Origin: Bidens hawaiensis
Lineage: Eukaryota; Streptophyta; Magnoliopsida; Asterales; Asteraceae
Length of the DNA stretch: 64,000 nucleotides
Assembly (NCBI GenBank): GCA_021521415.1
Contig: JAIQDT010001946.1
Coordinates: forward strand, 62,001-126,000
Reading direction: 5' to 3'
In this document: one piece after another, positions 10,483-22,543 of the stretch
How the letters are laid out: each line of letters starts with the position of its first letter
Numbering within the stretch: position 1 is the first letter of the stretch
Notes under the pieces: generated by a model
Seen by the model: the letters and a program-made list of their open reading frames with translations, nothing else
Database searches by the model: none
Told to the model about the DNA's origin: nothing
Made by a program: the position numbers and the translations under genes

Positions 10483-11392
10483 TTGGATCTTGCAAAATTC
10501 CAAGAACAAAGATTTTCCATATATAGTAGGTAACTTTCCAAAGAGACTTTACTAGATTGAAGACTGGTGGTTTTAATCCATTATTTGGTAACTCTGGTTG
10601 AAGCTCTAACTAGCTGACTGCCACTGTCACAAACACCACTAACTGGCTTTCTTAAGCTCTTCGACTCACATTCAACCTGAATTTGACCTGTAGTTAGTTG
10701 TGAGTGTATCTCCTAAAAAACACACCTTCTTCTATCCACGAGATTATGTGAACCAAACATTAACTTTCTTATGAACCGGGGTGGTTACTCCCTTGAGGTT
10801 AAACTAACCATGTACAGCAAAGCCCATTTTCTTCCTTGAGCCACGACTAAAATACCTTTAACCACCTTCCACTGCACGTTCCCGAACTTAACTTCATGCG
10901 TCAGACATAAATCAACGACTTACCTCTTCAAACGTAAAATAAACCTGGCATCTCTCAAAGTCTATGAACCAACTGAAGTCTTCAAATCAATTTCACCTAT
11001 CCTCGTAACCTTAAAAACTTCATCATTTGCAAGTCTTACCTTTACAAAATCCCCAAACTTTAAAGTCCACATCATTTCATTACAGTGAGTGGCATGAAAC
11101 AATGCGCTAAAATACATAGTCCATGAATGAACGTCACTCTCAACATTTCAAACCAAAGAATAATCTTCAGTAGCTGCTTCTTGACATGCATTGTCTTCTG
11201 TAATAGTCATTTCTTTCATATCACTCCTGTTTGGGAAATGACTCCTAAAGTGTCTAGCCTCTTAACAATTCCAGCATGCAATATCGTTCCGAATCTTAGA
11301 TTAACTCCTATTCCTGCTCCCATTGGCTCGCTGCTTTCCCCCACCTCAATATTCTATGAAAAACAAGCTACTTGATGATTCACCTAAATGTC
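10483..11392 (-). pseudogene. Old copia element: protease and pre-integrase part of pol
   Basis: Read on the minus strand, 11120-10760 gives VHSWTMYFSALFHATHC, then MWTLKFGDFVKVRLA, TRIGEIDLKT, TLRDARFI and VQWKVVKGILVVAQG. These are the conserved steps of the aspartic-protease and GAG-pre-integrase region of plant Tork/TNT-like copia elements. The catalytic DSGA is degraded (YFSAL) and several stops are present. Sequence left of about 10760 is no longer recognisable and may be 3' LTR, ending at GATCCAACA (minus strand) at 10483. The gag part of the same element lies at 36784-37330, the other side of the inserted SIRE-type element. Confidence 0.65.
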
Positions 11393-11966
11393 TTTTGGGT
11401 CGAAAATTAACAAGGAAGATTGGAATATTCTCAACCTCCTCAAAAATGGCTAAGTATGGAACTCGAGCAAGCTTGGACCTTCAAGCATGGAGTTTACTAC
11501 CTCAAGCATGATATCTTACGCTCGTAAGATTATCTTCTGTAATTCTTCAAAGTGTTGAAAGCTTCAAGCAAGCTACACTTCTTCGAGCAAGGATGTTCTT
11601 CATCAAGCACAGTTTGCTATCCAAGCAAACACTTGATCTATCCAGCTTAAACAAAGTTGTATGAGCATTTTGATGGGTCAAGCATGGATATAATAAAGGA
11701 TGATCTCAAGATGTTCTAAGTATAGCTTCGAGCATGGTTCAATCTCGAGCATGTTTCAGTACCCGAGCATATTGGAGTTGTTCTCAATAAAACCTAAGGA
11801 AAGATTGAAGAAGTCAAGAAGAATATGTTTGCTAGTGGGACTTATTCAAGAAAAGTTGGAATACGTCATGAAGATTGAATACTGCTCGAGTAGAACATTT
11901 TCTAAAGAAAATATTATAAGTAAAGTTTGCTCAAAGACATGTTTCAAGCATTATCTGTATTACAAG
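11393..11966 (+). repeat. Truncated 5' LTR
   Basis: This matches the first part of the 3' LTR (35765 to about 36340) and stops at ATCTGTATTACAAG. The next bases belong to gag-pol instead of the LTR continuation. A deletion has removed the LTR's promoter-proximal half including its TATA box, the primer-binding site and nearly all of gag. The first base pair is altered (TTTTGGGT for TGTTGGGT). Confidence 0.75.
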
Positions 11967-12756
11967 TGCTGGAACAGTGTGAAATAAAGGAAGAAGATGG
12001 GAAAGAAGTGTTTGAAAATGAATCTGATGAATCTTGTGAAATTGTTCATGAGGATCCAGTTTCAACTAATTTTGATGATTTTGATATCAATGAATTGCAA
12101 ACTATTGAAGTTTGTACTTTAAGCAATAACTAATCAGTTTTTGTTTTTATGTGCAGGGACATTCCACTGAAGTAAATGATGTATGGTACATGAATAGCGG
12201 ATGTTCCAGGCACAAGACATGTGATAGGAGATGACTTGTCAATTATGAAGAAAAATATGAAGGACCTGTTGATTTTGGTAGTGATGAAAATAGAGGAAAG
12301 ATAGTAGGAAGAGGTACACTTACAAATGGCAAAGTGCCTTTTGAGAATGTTTTGCATGTGTAGGGGTTACAATACAATTTGTTAAGTATATCTCAAGTCT
12401 GTGACAAGGGGTATAAGGTTGGTTTCGATGATGCACACTGTTTCATACTAAAACCTGAATTTGTGATACCTCCAGACATAATCATGATAATGGCACCTAG
12501 GAATGGAAATCTATATGAGCTAAGAATGAAAAATGCAGTGTCAATGGGTGGATCATGTTTTGTATCAAAGGCAATTGAGAATGAAGCAAGGTTGTGGCAT
12601 AGGAAGATGTGTCATGTTAATCTAAAGAACATGAACACGTTGGTGAAAGGAGGGCATGTTGTTGGTCTTCCCACCAAGGAGTTCAATCTAGATGAAAGTG
12701 TTCCTCATGCATCAAAGGGAAACAACATAAATCATCTCACAAGACTAAACTGGTGA
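11967..12756 (+). pseudogene. Copia gag tail, protease and GAG-pre-integrase (broken)
   Basis: The first 160 bases encode an acidic gag C-terminal tail (ESDESCEIVHED). After about 12160 come VWYMNSGCSRHKT and GRGTLTNGK, corresponding to the aspartic protease; the catalytic Asp of D-S-G is replaced by Asn (NSG), so it would be inactive. A TGA near 12233 and a TAG at 12361 break the frame. LLSISQVCDKGYKV, LWHRKMCHVNLKNMN and the H..H pattern mark the pre-integrase zinc-finger region; the usual downstream C..C pair is not clear. A near-perfect plant 3' splice site (ACTAAT, T-rich tract, TGTGCAG) lies at 12130-12157 between gag tail and protease. Confidence 0.75.
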
Positions 12757-13640
12757 ACACTATTGAAGAGATGCTAGAATTACTTCACATGGATCTCTTT
12801 GGTCCTTTGAGTGTGCCAAGCATTGGGAAGAAAAAGTTCTTTTTTGTAATTACAGATGATTATTCAAGGTTTACAAGGGTGTTTTTCTTAGCAACCAAAT
12901 ATGAAACAGTAGAGTTGATCAAAGGACATGTGACAAGAATGGAAAATCAGGTGGACAAAAGAGTTGAAGTGATTAGGAGTGACAATGGGACAGAGTTAAA
13001 GAATGGGGTGATGGATGAGTTTTGCACTTCAAAAGGAATATTTCAACAGTTTAGTGCCCCAAGAACACCTGAGCAGAATGGAGTGGCTGAAAGAAGAAAC
13101 AAAGCATTGATTGAAGATGCTAGAACTATGATTGTTGATGCTTATCTTCCTGTTACTTTTTAGGCAGAAGCAATTAATACAGCCTGCTATGTTCAGAACA
13201 GGGTACTTCTCAACAATTTCAAAACAAGACCTCGTATGAGATTCTGTTTAAAAGAAAACTATATGTGAAGTTTTTGAAGCCATTTGGATGCAAGTGTTCA
13301 CTTCTGAACACCAAAGACTACTTGAATAAATTCCAAACCAAGTCCTTAGAATGCTTCTTTGTTGGTTACTCTTCACATCAAAGACTTATAGAGTTTATGT
13401 GAAGGAACACATGTGTGTTATTAAGTCTTCTGACATTGTGTTTAATGAGAATCATTTTAATAATGTGGATGGTCCTGGTTGGCTATTTGATTTGGAAAAG
13501 TTGATTAAATCCTTCAAGATATACACTGAAGACATTGATGAAAGATCTTACAAGACAAATGTTCCTGAAGGTATGAAAGAACAAAAGATTGATTTAGATA
13601 AACTTTGGTCCAAAGTGGCTGGGAATGAGAGAATTTGAGT
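12757..13640 (+). pseudogene. Copia integrase core and C-terminal region (broken)
   Basis: The catalytic triad is visible: LLHMDLFGPL (first Asp), VIRSDNGTE (second Asp), and the Glu region PRTPEQNGVAERRNKAL. A TAG at 13162 falls where the relatives read Trp-Ala-Glu. The downstream region (NTACYVQNRVLLNN, then FEPFGCKCSLLN-like and VGYSSHQRLIEFM-like in shifted frames) is the normal C-terminal extension. The frame between 13163 and 13350 needs at least one shift. Confidence 0.75.
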
Positions 13641-15147
13641 TTCAGAAGAAGAAGATGGATGAAATTAATGAAAGTGAAGCTGCTCAGAATGATCAGAATG
13701 TCAATCTGAATACTCAAAATGAAGCTAATTTACCTGAAAAAGTGAGGCATCAGAAGAAACTATTCAGACAGTTACAGCTAAAGAAACTGCTAATCAAAAC
13801 ATGTTTCAGTCACTTTTTGATACACTGCAGATTGGGAGTAATGAAGCTTCAACCTCAAATCAAGCTAACAATGTGGAACCTACTTCAAATGATAACATTG
13901 GTCAAGTTAAAGAGCCTGAAGTAAATGTTTCAAATCCAGATTCGGAGATTAATGCAGATCAAACTGTTCAAACAACTGTCACACAAAGAAATCATCCTAT
14001 AGAGAACATCATTGGTGACTTGCATGAAAGAGTGACTAGAAGCTCCTCAGAAAGAGCAAACATATGTCTTTATGCATTCTTTCTATCTCAAGTAGAGCCA
14101 AAGAACATCAATCAAGCATTGAAAGACAACAGTTGGGTGAAGGCTATGCAAGAAGAATTAACCAAGTGGGTCTTTAGAAACAAGAAGGATGAAATAGGTA
14201 TAGTTGTGAAGAACAAGGGAAGATTGGTAGCACTAGGATGTTTGCAAGAGGAAGGAATACACTTTGAAGAAGTGTTTGCACCTATGGCAAGACTGGAAGC
14301 CATTATGATATTTCTTGCTTACGCTGCTTCAATGAACATAAAGGTGCACCAAGTGGATGTGAAGTCTGCTTTTCTGAATGGGAAGATTGATGAGGAGGTG
14401 TATGTTACTCAACCTCCTGGTTTTGAAGATCCGGATTATCCTAACAGAGTGTACAAGTTGAGCAAAGCATTATATGGACTGTATCAATCTCCAAGAGCTT
14501 GGTATGATGAGCTGACAAATCACTTGTTGGATAATGGTTTTTGTAGAGGAGCTATAGACAAGACATTATTTTACTAGAGACAAGGGAAGGATCTGTTATT
14601 GGTTCATGTTTATGTGGATGATATCATTTTTGGATCAACTAATGAACAGATGTGTAAAGACTTTGAATCAGTGATGAAGTCAAAGTACAGCATGAGCTCC
14701 ATGGGTGAGATGAACTTCTTCCTTGGATTACAAGTTCAACAGAAAGCAGAAGCGATTTTTATCAATAAATCCAAATATGTTCAAGATGTTCTCACCAAGT
14801 TTAAGTGGAATGACCTGAAAACAGTGTCTGCTCCAATGGACACTCTTGAGAAGATGGTAGCTGATGAAAAAGGGGAGCCAGTTGATCAACATGAGTATAG
14901 AGCTAAGATTCGGTCCTTAATGTACTTAACTGCATCAAGACCAGACATCATGTTTGCTGTGTGTCTTTGTGCTAGATTTCAAGCAAATCCAAAGGTTTCT
15001 CATATGCTTGCAGTGAAAAATATTTTCAGATATCTCAAAGGGAAGCCTGATCTAGGAATCTGGTATCCAAAAAATAGATCTTTTGATCTGATGGCATACA
15101 CGGATAGTGATTATGATGGATACAATATGAGCAAGAAATCCACATAA
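13641..15147 (+). pseudogene. Copia reverse transcriptase (broken)
   Basis: After an acidic Asn/Gln-rich linker (13640-14030) comes the RT. Motifs are [65 protein letters not shown] and, after a TAG at 14575, the catalytic YVDDIIFG at about 14611-14634, MNFFLGLQV and TASRPDIMFAV. The order of motifs and spacing are normal for copia. A small deletion near 14170 seems to remove the usual W.LV.RP segment. A further TAA stands at 15145. Confidence 0.8.
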
Positions 15148-15562
15148 GGTGGATATCAGTTTTTGGGGAACAGGCTAGTATCTTGGCAGTGCAAGAAGCA
15201 AACTGCAGTGTCCATTTCAACTGCTGAAGCTGAATACATTGATGCATCTGCTTACTGTGCACATGTTCTATGGATTCAAAACTAACTGTTGGATTATGGT
15301 CTGAACTTTCTTAACACTCCTATTCTTATTGATAATAATGATGCTGCGTTTATTGTTAAGAATCATGTTCATCATTTTAAAACAAAAACACATTGAAATC
15401 AGACATCATTTCATTAGAGACTGCAATAAAAAAGGTTTAATAGAAATGAGAAGAGTTGAAACAACTGATAATTTGGCTGACTTGTTCACCAAACCTCTGG
15501 ATAAAACCAGATTGAACTTTCTATTAATGTTCTTAGGAATGATAAATGCAGATGAAGTCTGA
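15148..15562 (+). pseudogene. Copia RNase H C-terminal part (broken)
   Basis: This gives SWQCKKQTAVSISTAEAEYI, the standard copia RNase H signature, then IDNNDAA and HFKTKTH, and finally IEIRHHFIRDCNKKGLIEM with DNLADLFTKPLD. Stops and a one-base shift around 15283-15395 separate the blocks. The reading frame ends at 15562. Confidence 0.75.
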
Positions 15563-16361
15563 TTAATGATTTGTGTTTAAGTGATTAAATGATTATTAAA
15601 ACCGTTAAGTGTTTAATCTGTTTTAAATGTGTGAACTGCTATGTGCTTGACTGGCAATGTTACTTGACTGCTTGTTTGCTGAATTAGATGTGTTGCTGTT
15701 ATGATTGCATGTTTGTTTATGCATATCTGTTTGTGTGTTGATAGTATCTGCTTTGAAACAAAGTACATGAATCAAAAGTTTTCAAAAGAATATTTCTAAA
15801 ATGATTCTATCTTGTGTGCTTAAGTGATAATCATTCACCAATGGTGAATGTATCTGTGTGAAAGATTTAAATGTGTTTGAGCTGTTTGTGTGTCAAAATG
15901 ATTTTCTTTCAAAAGAAAAGTTTGTTTAAAAGTGGAAAGTAATTGGAATATCAAAAGTTAAGCTTTCAAACAAATTAAAGATTTTGACAAAAGCAAACTG
16001 TTTTTGGTGATGTAGAAAGAGATATGATAAGATTATTCAGTTTAAAGCTTTATAGAAGCTTAAGGTTTTTAAATGGAAAGAGTGTCCAACCTTATGGGAA
16101 ATGATAGAAAATTGGTTAAGTCAATTAACACATGAATTATAGCTTAAAAGGCTTTAAGTACAGTCATTGATATGTATGGTAGCTTTCCATGATGTGTAAA
16201 TGCTTAAGTGATATAAACATAATGATCATGCTAAGTCTGATTTGGATATACATTTGAAGATGCAAGTATGTTTCAATATACATCTCTCCGGATGATGGGC
16301 AGAAAAAATCTATTTTCAATGATATGAACAGTTAAGTTAGCTTATCCTTATGTTCATATTA

Positions 16362-16394
<33 letters not shown>

Positions 16395-16796
16395 GAAACA
16401 GGATCAAATATATTTTATTCTTAACATGAAAACAGTGAGAACTAATTTGTTGTTATTATTATGTTTATTTTTATAAATGTTTGTTGTTATTTTTTGTTCA
16501 TATTTGCTAATTTTCGATTATGAGACGTTATAAGTATTTGCTTATTTATATTCTGTTGTTATTATTAGATTTTTTTCTTTTGCTGATATAGGTATTTGCT
16601 GGTATATGCTGTTATTATTTTGTTCTTGATTTTGATTCTTTTATTGTAATTTTTAGGTTTTTTTCTTTGTTATTATAAATAATTCTTTATATAGATTGCT
16701 ATTATAGTTGGTATTGTTTCTTATGTTCTCATTTTTTTATAAATTGGTATTAATTCCTACGTTCTCATGTTAAGACTAAAATGCACATGAACTTTC

Positions 16797-16798
<2 letters not shown>
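16395..16798 (+). mobile_element. MITE inserted between TA microsatellites
   Basis: The left end reads GAAACAGGATCAAATA...TTATTCTTAACATGAAAAC. The reverse complement of the right end reads GGGAAAGTTCATGTGC...TTAGTCTTAACATGAGAAC. These are imperfect terminal inverted repeats of about 38 bases. (TA)n runs flank both sides (about 16362-16394 and 16799-16876). The pattern resembles plant elements that target TA microsatellites, such as Micron or TAFT; the assignment is inference. Confidence 0.5.

Positions 16799-16876
<78 letters not shown>
16799..16876. repeat. (AT)n microsatellite
   Basis: A pure AT dinucleotide run of almost 80 bases. It adjoins the MITE to its left and probably expanded at that junction. 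Confidence 0.95.
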
Positions 16877-16879
<3 letters not shown>

Positions 16880-17519
16880 CCAAGAAAATATTGTTAAGTT
16901 TATAAAATAAACAAACTTAAAGGGGCTTCAGAGAACTATAGGGGTGGGGCATCCAAATAAGTCCTAAACACCTTGAATGTAAAGCTTGTAAGTCCTGATG
17001 ACATGTAAGGCCAATGTTCAACCTTAAAGTTTGTGGTTTTTAAAATACTGTTCAAATACCAAAAAATTTTTGACCATACATCAGGGGTTGGAGTCAAATT
17101 GGGGTGACTTGGAGAAAGCTAAATAAACATTGAGAAGAGAAATGGGACAACTTAAATCCAAAGTGGGGTCCTTTCAATACTTGTGCATTAATTGAATTTT
17201 AATAATATCATAACAGCAGTGATAATCATGCTAAGTTCCTAATACTCGCTATCAATCTAACTTAAGTCATAATAATGTTGACTTTGAAGTGTTGTGAAGT
17301 GGTTTGATTAATATGATCCCATGTTGAGATCTTTCCATAATGGAAATTGTTTTGAAATGAAAAAAACTGAAATTTGATCTCTTTTTCACCTTAAACTTAT
17401 GCTTGAGTCAGTTCAGAGCTTGAATGATAAATGTTTGATGATTTAAGTGAAAGTTTTTGAGTGGATATGCCTAAAAAGTTAGGCATATGAATATTTTTCT
17501 CTACGGGCATGTTTTGAAT

Positions 17520-18120
17520 ATCCTAAGTGTATTCGAGCATGCTTGCATGCTTGAAGAACTTTCTACGTGTTTCGAGCATGACTCTGTGCTTTAAAACTTG
17601 CTTTTTGCTCTACGAGCATGTGTTTGTGTATGGAAATTGTTCTAAGTACTTTTCGAGTATGCTTGAGTGTCTGAATATTCTTCTAAGTATTTCGAGCACA
17701 CTTCAACTAAGTTGAAGAAAACGAGCACAATGAAAACATACTAGAATGTAGTGTGATTGTTGAAAAATTTTCAAAGTATACTCGTGCATACTAATTATCA
17801 TAAATGCAAAGTTGTGTGTTTGAGTTGTTACCTTTTCGAGTATGATCTCTCAAACGAGCATACTTGAAAGTTTTATATGTTACTTGTGCTGTGAATTTTG
17901 GTTAAGGTAAAGACTCGAGCACGGGTTGAACTCGAGTACAGATTTAAATTGATTCACTAAATGTTTAAGTTTTCTTTCGAGTAGACTTAGCTTTCGAGCA
18001 AACTATTTAAAATTAAAAGTCAAACTTAACCAAATTTCAATTGATGTTGATCGAGCGTGCTTTGAAAACTCTTCTACGAGCACACTTGGAGTTAACTGCC
18101 TTTGGCGGTTTGCACGGGCA
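17520..18120 (+). promoter_or_regulatory. CGAGCA/TGCTCG motif cluster upstream of ORF3
   Basis: About fifteen occurrences of CGAGCA or near variants (CGAGTA, CGAGCG, TACGAGCAC) lie in 600 bases. They are the same words that fill the family's LTRs, yet the sequence between them does not align with the LTR. A TATA box follows at 18202 and the ORF3 ATG at 18368. I infer an internal promoter region using the same regulator as the LTR. The minus-strand derivative has a shorter version of the cluster at 6440-6600. Confidence 0.5.
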
Positions 18121-18201
18121 TAGAAAATAATTGATTTTCATTAAGTATGCATCCTGTTGGTACTAAACGAAAAAAAGGGGTTTTACACCTCAAGCGTTCG
18201 G

Positions 18202-18209
18202 TATAAAAG
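18202..18209 (+). promoter_or_regulatory. TATA box of a probable internal ORF3 promoter
   Basis: TATAAAAG sits within CGGTATAAAAGGGGG, a strong plant TATA context, 160 bases before the ORF3 start codon. It is followed by a pyrimidine-rich leader (TTTTTTTCCTCCTTCATC). The motif cluster at 17520-18120 lies just upstream. This would allow ORF3 to be expressed from a subgenomic mRNA independent of the LTR. Confidence 0.55.
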
Positions 18210-18367
18210 GGGGACTTAGAAATTTTTCTAACACTTTTTTTCCTCCTTCATCAATTATTCTCTACTCGTGCCCTCTCATTGCCCTCTGCTCACTCTAAAA
18301 TCAATCCAGATTAAAATCAATCTTTCTAATTCCGACATGGTTTGCAAATTGTCAAGGAACAGATATA

Positions 18368-19275
18368 ATGGCTCTTAAATTTGAACAGAAGCACAACATG
18401 TGCGCTCTTCTGGAGGTGAACAAAGAGAATCTAGAATTGGGGCTCATGATAATTTTTTAAGCAATTCAAATATGAGGTTTGACTTGACTGAGAGCCCAGT
18501 GATATACATGAATCATATAAATGATTTTTGGGGTTCAGCAGAGTACACTGACGATGTGAATGGTAGAAGAATAGAGCCAACAGTGCTCAGACAAGAGATT
18601 GAAATTACCGAGCACACCATTCGAATGGCAATTCAATTGAACGATAACCATGAAGTCCAGCTACCTTACTCACAGCAGAGGCTGTTGAGGATCTTTCAGG
18701 AGACTATGGCCTATCAGGGAAACATCCATGAGGGACAGTTTCAGAAGGGCATGTTTCCACTAATCTACAGATTCCTGATACACCACATTATTCAAAGTCT
18801 ATCATTTAGAAGAGGTACATGGACTCTGTTGAGCAGGGAGTTGGCAACTTCTGCAGTTGCAATTCTATACAACCAACCATGTTGGTTAGCAATGCACAAA
18901 AGAACCCTAGAGACAAATTCTTGATGTACCCAAGATTCCTACAGATAATTATCAATGCTATTTTGCATGGGTTAGAAAATATATGTGATATCTTAATTCT
19001 TCAAGACCCAAATGTTTATAAAAGGATAAAGACTGTGAATGCAAGGAGCCAATTCAACACTCAAATTGAATTTGATATATTACCATGGCTACTGAATGAT
19101 CAAGTTGAAATTATGGAGGTTCCAGCTTCTCCTGAATATGAGGTTGAGGAGAGTGAAAGGAGTGATGAGGATGCGATTAGTGACAGCGATGATGATGGTG
19201 ATAACTAAGGAGGAGATGTGGAGTTTGGAGTGGATGAGAATGTTGCGATACATAAGCAAATGCCTGATGAGGTAG
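18368..19275 (+). pseudogene. ORF3 N-terminal module, plus-strand copy (piece 1 of 3)
   Basis: ATG at 18368 starts MALKFEQKHNMCALLEV, parallel to MAFKFEKRHNMCARLEI of the other copy, which fixes the start. A shift occurs about 18455, then VIYMNHINDFWGSA, DVNGRRIEP, EITEHTIRMAI, GQFQKGMFPLIYRFLIHH, RRGTWTLLSREL and, after another shift near 18880, FLMYPRFLQIIIN and FDILPWLLND follow. It ends in an Asp/Ser/Glu run (SERSDEDAISDSDDDGDN) and is cut by the insertion at 19276. It continues at 28680. Confidence 0.7.
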
Positions 19276-19392
19276 TGTAAGGCCCCGATCCAGGAAGCCC
19301 TACTTTGACGTTGGATTTACTCATAAACACATTTCTAAAATCAGAGTTTGTTAAAATTTTCGCGGGGTAATTAAAACTTCATCCATTACATT

Positions 19393-20588
19393 TGATGCTA
19401 GACTGTCGCTATCTAGTCAAAAACAAGTAAATCAGTGTCCTAATCACCTAAGCAAGCTAGGGTAAGTAGGGTGTCGAACCACGAGGAGTATCCTAACATT
19501 ATGAAGTGAACTATATCAAAGTGCTGATCACACTAGCAAAGGATTTAGATTTTATAATAAACAAATAAGTAATCAAGTATTCAATCAATTACAAGCAAAT
19601 CACACCCGGGAATTCAAGTAAACAAACTAACAGCAAACTCATGCACATAACAGATGAACAATCTTGTGTCAACTACAAATTGACTAACTAGTTAAACCTT
19701 AGGCATCCACACTCGCTAACACACGGCACTGGTTTTCAAACGGTCCCTGCCAGTGTGACTCAACTAAAGGCAAACGTATGCTTTCTTGTAATTAACAGGT
19801 CAAAACAATCCTACGAGCCATTATTATATCAACCAACTAACTAATCGTTCTGATCGACAAAAACCTAAACCGACTGAATGCACGGACATACCAAACATCA
19901 ATATTCATAGATTAACCAAAAGATAATTACAATTAGTTGTTCTAGTACATGAGAAAATAACTGAAAGATTACAAACTGTATATCCCGGGTATGACTCGAA
20001 AGGATTAGCCACGATTCGTCATCTCTCGGTCTTCAATCTTGATGTTATAGATCATGTAAGTGAAGTAGAGATGATTGGAATTGATGGTTTTCTCCTTTTC
20101 TTCTCTCCAAATGGTCTGGTAACTGCTTCCAGAGATGTCTTTTCTCAAACCCTAACTTTTTCCTTATATAGGGTTTTAAAATAATGTTGCGACTTCCTAA
20201 GTTTAGTCCAGCATATGGTACTCTAGTTTCAGCAAATGGTACTCTGGTTTAGCAAATGGTACTCTAACTTTAGAGTATGATACTCTAATTCAGCAAAACA
20301 TACTTTAAAACTTCCTGATTTGCGTCCCTTCCCTACATAGCATAAGATACTCTGATTTCAGCAAATGATGTGCTAAGCCAACTTTTACCCAGATTCTTCA
20401 GCTTTGATCATACACTATCACACATCATCCCGGGTCTTCATTCCGTGCTCGTACAGGTCCAAATTAAGTGTGCTAAGTACCTGTGACCTGAAACACAATA
20501 AACACATATGAAGTACCAAGCTCCTACTTTAAATGAATATAACAACTAAGTTAATGAACTAAACTATGGACAAATAAACCAAACATCA
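19393..20588 (-). repeat. 3' LTR of the Athila-like element
   Basis: This is nearly identical by eye to 25600-26828 but lacks about 28 bases (TGTGGTCAGTGTGCAGTGAA region) present in the right copy near 25700. A minus-strand TATA (CCTATATAAGG) is at about 20162-20172. Short direct repeats GCAAATGGTACTCT occur three times around 20210-20270. Confidence 0.85.
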
Positions 20589-22543
20589 CATCCCCACACT
20601 TGTCTTTTGCTTGCCCTTAAGCAAAACTCTAAAACAAACATTAACTGCCATCATAGGTCAATCAATTATCACCATTAATACTAGCAAGGTTTAAGGTCAT
20701 ACCTAGTTTCCCAGACTGACACTTTCTAGATTGACAACCCACAAATACAGTTAATGATACAATAAAACTATAGAACCGTCCAGACAAGTGTACTTTGTTT
20801 CCGGTTATGGCATACATGTTTATACCCCTCACACTATAAACACTCCTCTCGGTTTAATATCTGGACTAGAAAAAGATGTGCTAGTATATGTCTCTGCCCT
20901 CAAAATACCTAATATTAGTTACAACTTAATATGCTTGCAGGTCAGTCTTATCTCCACTCATTAACCATCGGTTGCATAAAGACTCGGACTAAGGGTTTTG
21001 CTGAGGCTTAGGTTTGGGTGCGGATTAGGCTTATTTAGTGACTCAGGTGGATGAAACCCAGTTAGACAAACCATTATACAGACTCACGAATACAAATAAA
21101 CTAATTACACAAATGACAGCTATTTACATACTCAAGTACTAATTACAACTGAAATACTAAACTGATAACTTCTTTTTATCTTTTCTTTTATTTTTATTTT
21201 TATTTTATTAAATTTTCTTTTGACATCAAACACTGATAATTACAACTCTGACTTCACAACTTGACAACTCATCTGACTAAGTACAGCTCGATATATATAC
21301 GACTCGATAACGAACTTGATTTCATCACATGGGTTAAAATAAAATAAAGGCCAAGGCTTGAATCGGTGTGTAATGTTCAGTTTAGCAAATGAAAAGGAAT
21401 ACAGTCCAAGTGGGCTCCTAAGGGATAATGTCGGGTAAGGAATTTATTTAGTAGGGAATTATGTACGGAACGGGTTTTCTAAAGTCCTAATCTCCATACA
21501 GGTGGTGGTATTAAGATCTTGATAAGCATGTGACAAGTAAGTTCTAATTCTGTAAAACATACCGATTTCCCTCAATCAATGACAAGACATGTTTTATATC
21601 TATTATATAATATGTGTATTAAGTATAGGGGCTAATCTCACAATATGTCTGGAAATAAGGGCTGCCGATATGAAACATGTATACCCGTCCCCTTGACTCG
21701 TTATCCCTGCTTAAACGATTCCATTTTCAACTTCTCATTTTAAAAACATTTGTCAGGAAAACTATCGAGAAGCTGAAAAACCAACCATGACCAAAAACCT
21801 CTACCTTGGCATTAATAGTAATAAGTGACAGTTAATAACTTAGGTTTCTAAATACCATTCGAGGTACTATTGGGTTAAAAATTTTCAATTTTCCCCCATC
21901 CCCACACTTGAGGTTGACATTGTCCTTAATGTTAAAATTTTAAAACAATTAACAAACATTTGAGAGACGGGATTGAAATTGACTGCTTAACAATTTTAAA
22001 ACGCGAAGCACTAATGTGGTGAGCCTAAAACTAAACTTATACAATTACACTTCTAACATTCAAACTAAAAAAAACAAAATAAATTATGAAACCGAAAGCA
22101 CCTGATATGAATGATGATGCAATGCTAACATGGCCCGTAAACTCTCAACAACACTCATGCACACTCGTCTCCGCCAAATACCAAAACCGACTAACCGAAT
22201 CTGCAAAATCTTGAGATGTGTAGAAGCAAGCTTCTCACAAGTGTAAGACATTGGTCTTTTAAAAGTTATATAAAAAAATGAGTTTTTTTTTTTAGAAAAA
22301 CTAATTACCGAGCCGAATTATATAGTTTCATAATAAATTTTGTTAAACGAGTTAATATGTTAAAGGACCTAACTCACTTTCGTAGGAATCACGATTGCAT
22401 TTAGCGTATGCAACAAGCCCTTTAAACCCCCCGGTAGCCCAGGTGGACGAGTGGGGTCTCGTGAGGGTTTATAGTGAACTACACCCACAAAGTTCCAAAT
22501 ACAACAAAATATACACGAACCTGGAAACACATGCAATTGACCA
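20589..22543 (-). other. Non-coding 3' half of the Athila-like element
   Basis: This should hold RT-integrase in an autonomous element, but no RT or integrase motif is visible in any frame. It is AT-rich with a T-rich run at about 21175-21220. The purine tract is at the left end. The motif CCCCACACTTG occurs twice, at 20593-20603 and 21900-21910, which may mark the ends of the deleted or replaced portion. Confidence 0.5.

Larger units (their letters stand above)
15563..17519 (+). other. Non-coding spacer between pol and ORF3
   Basis: No gene is visible in these 2 kb. The stretch is T/G-rich early on and holds a MITE in TA repeats (16395-16798). Near 17095-17165 it contains the block that directly abuts the 5' LTR in the ORF3-only derivative, marking the right end of that derivative's deletion. 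Confidence 0.55.
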
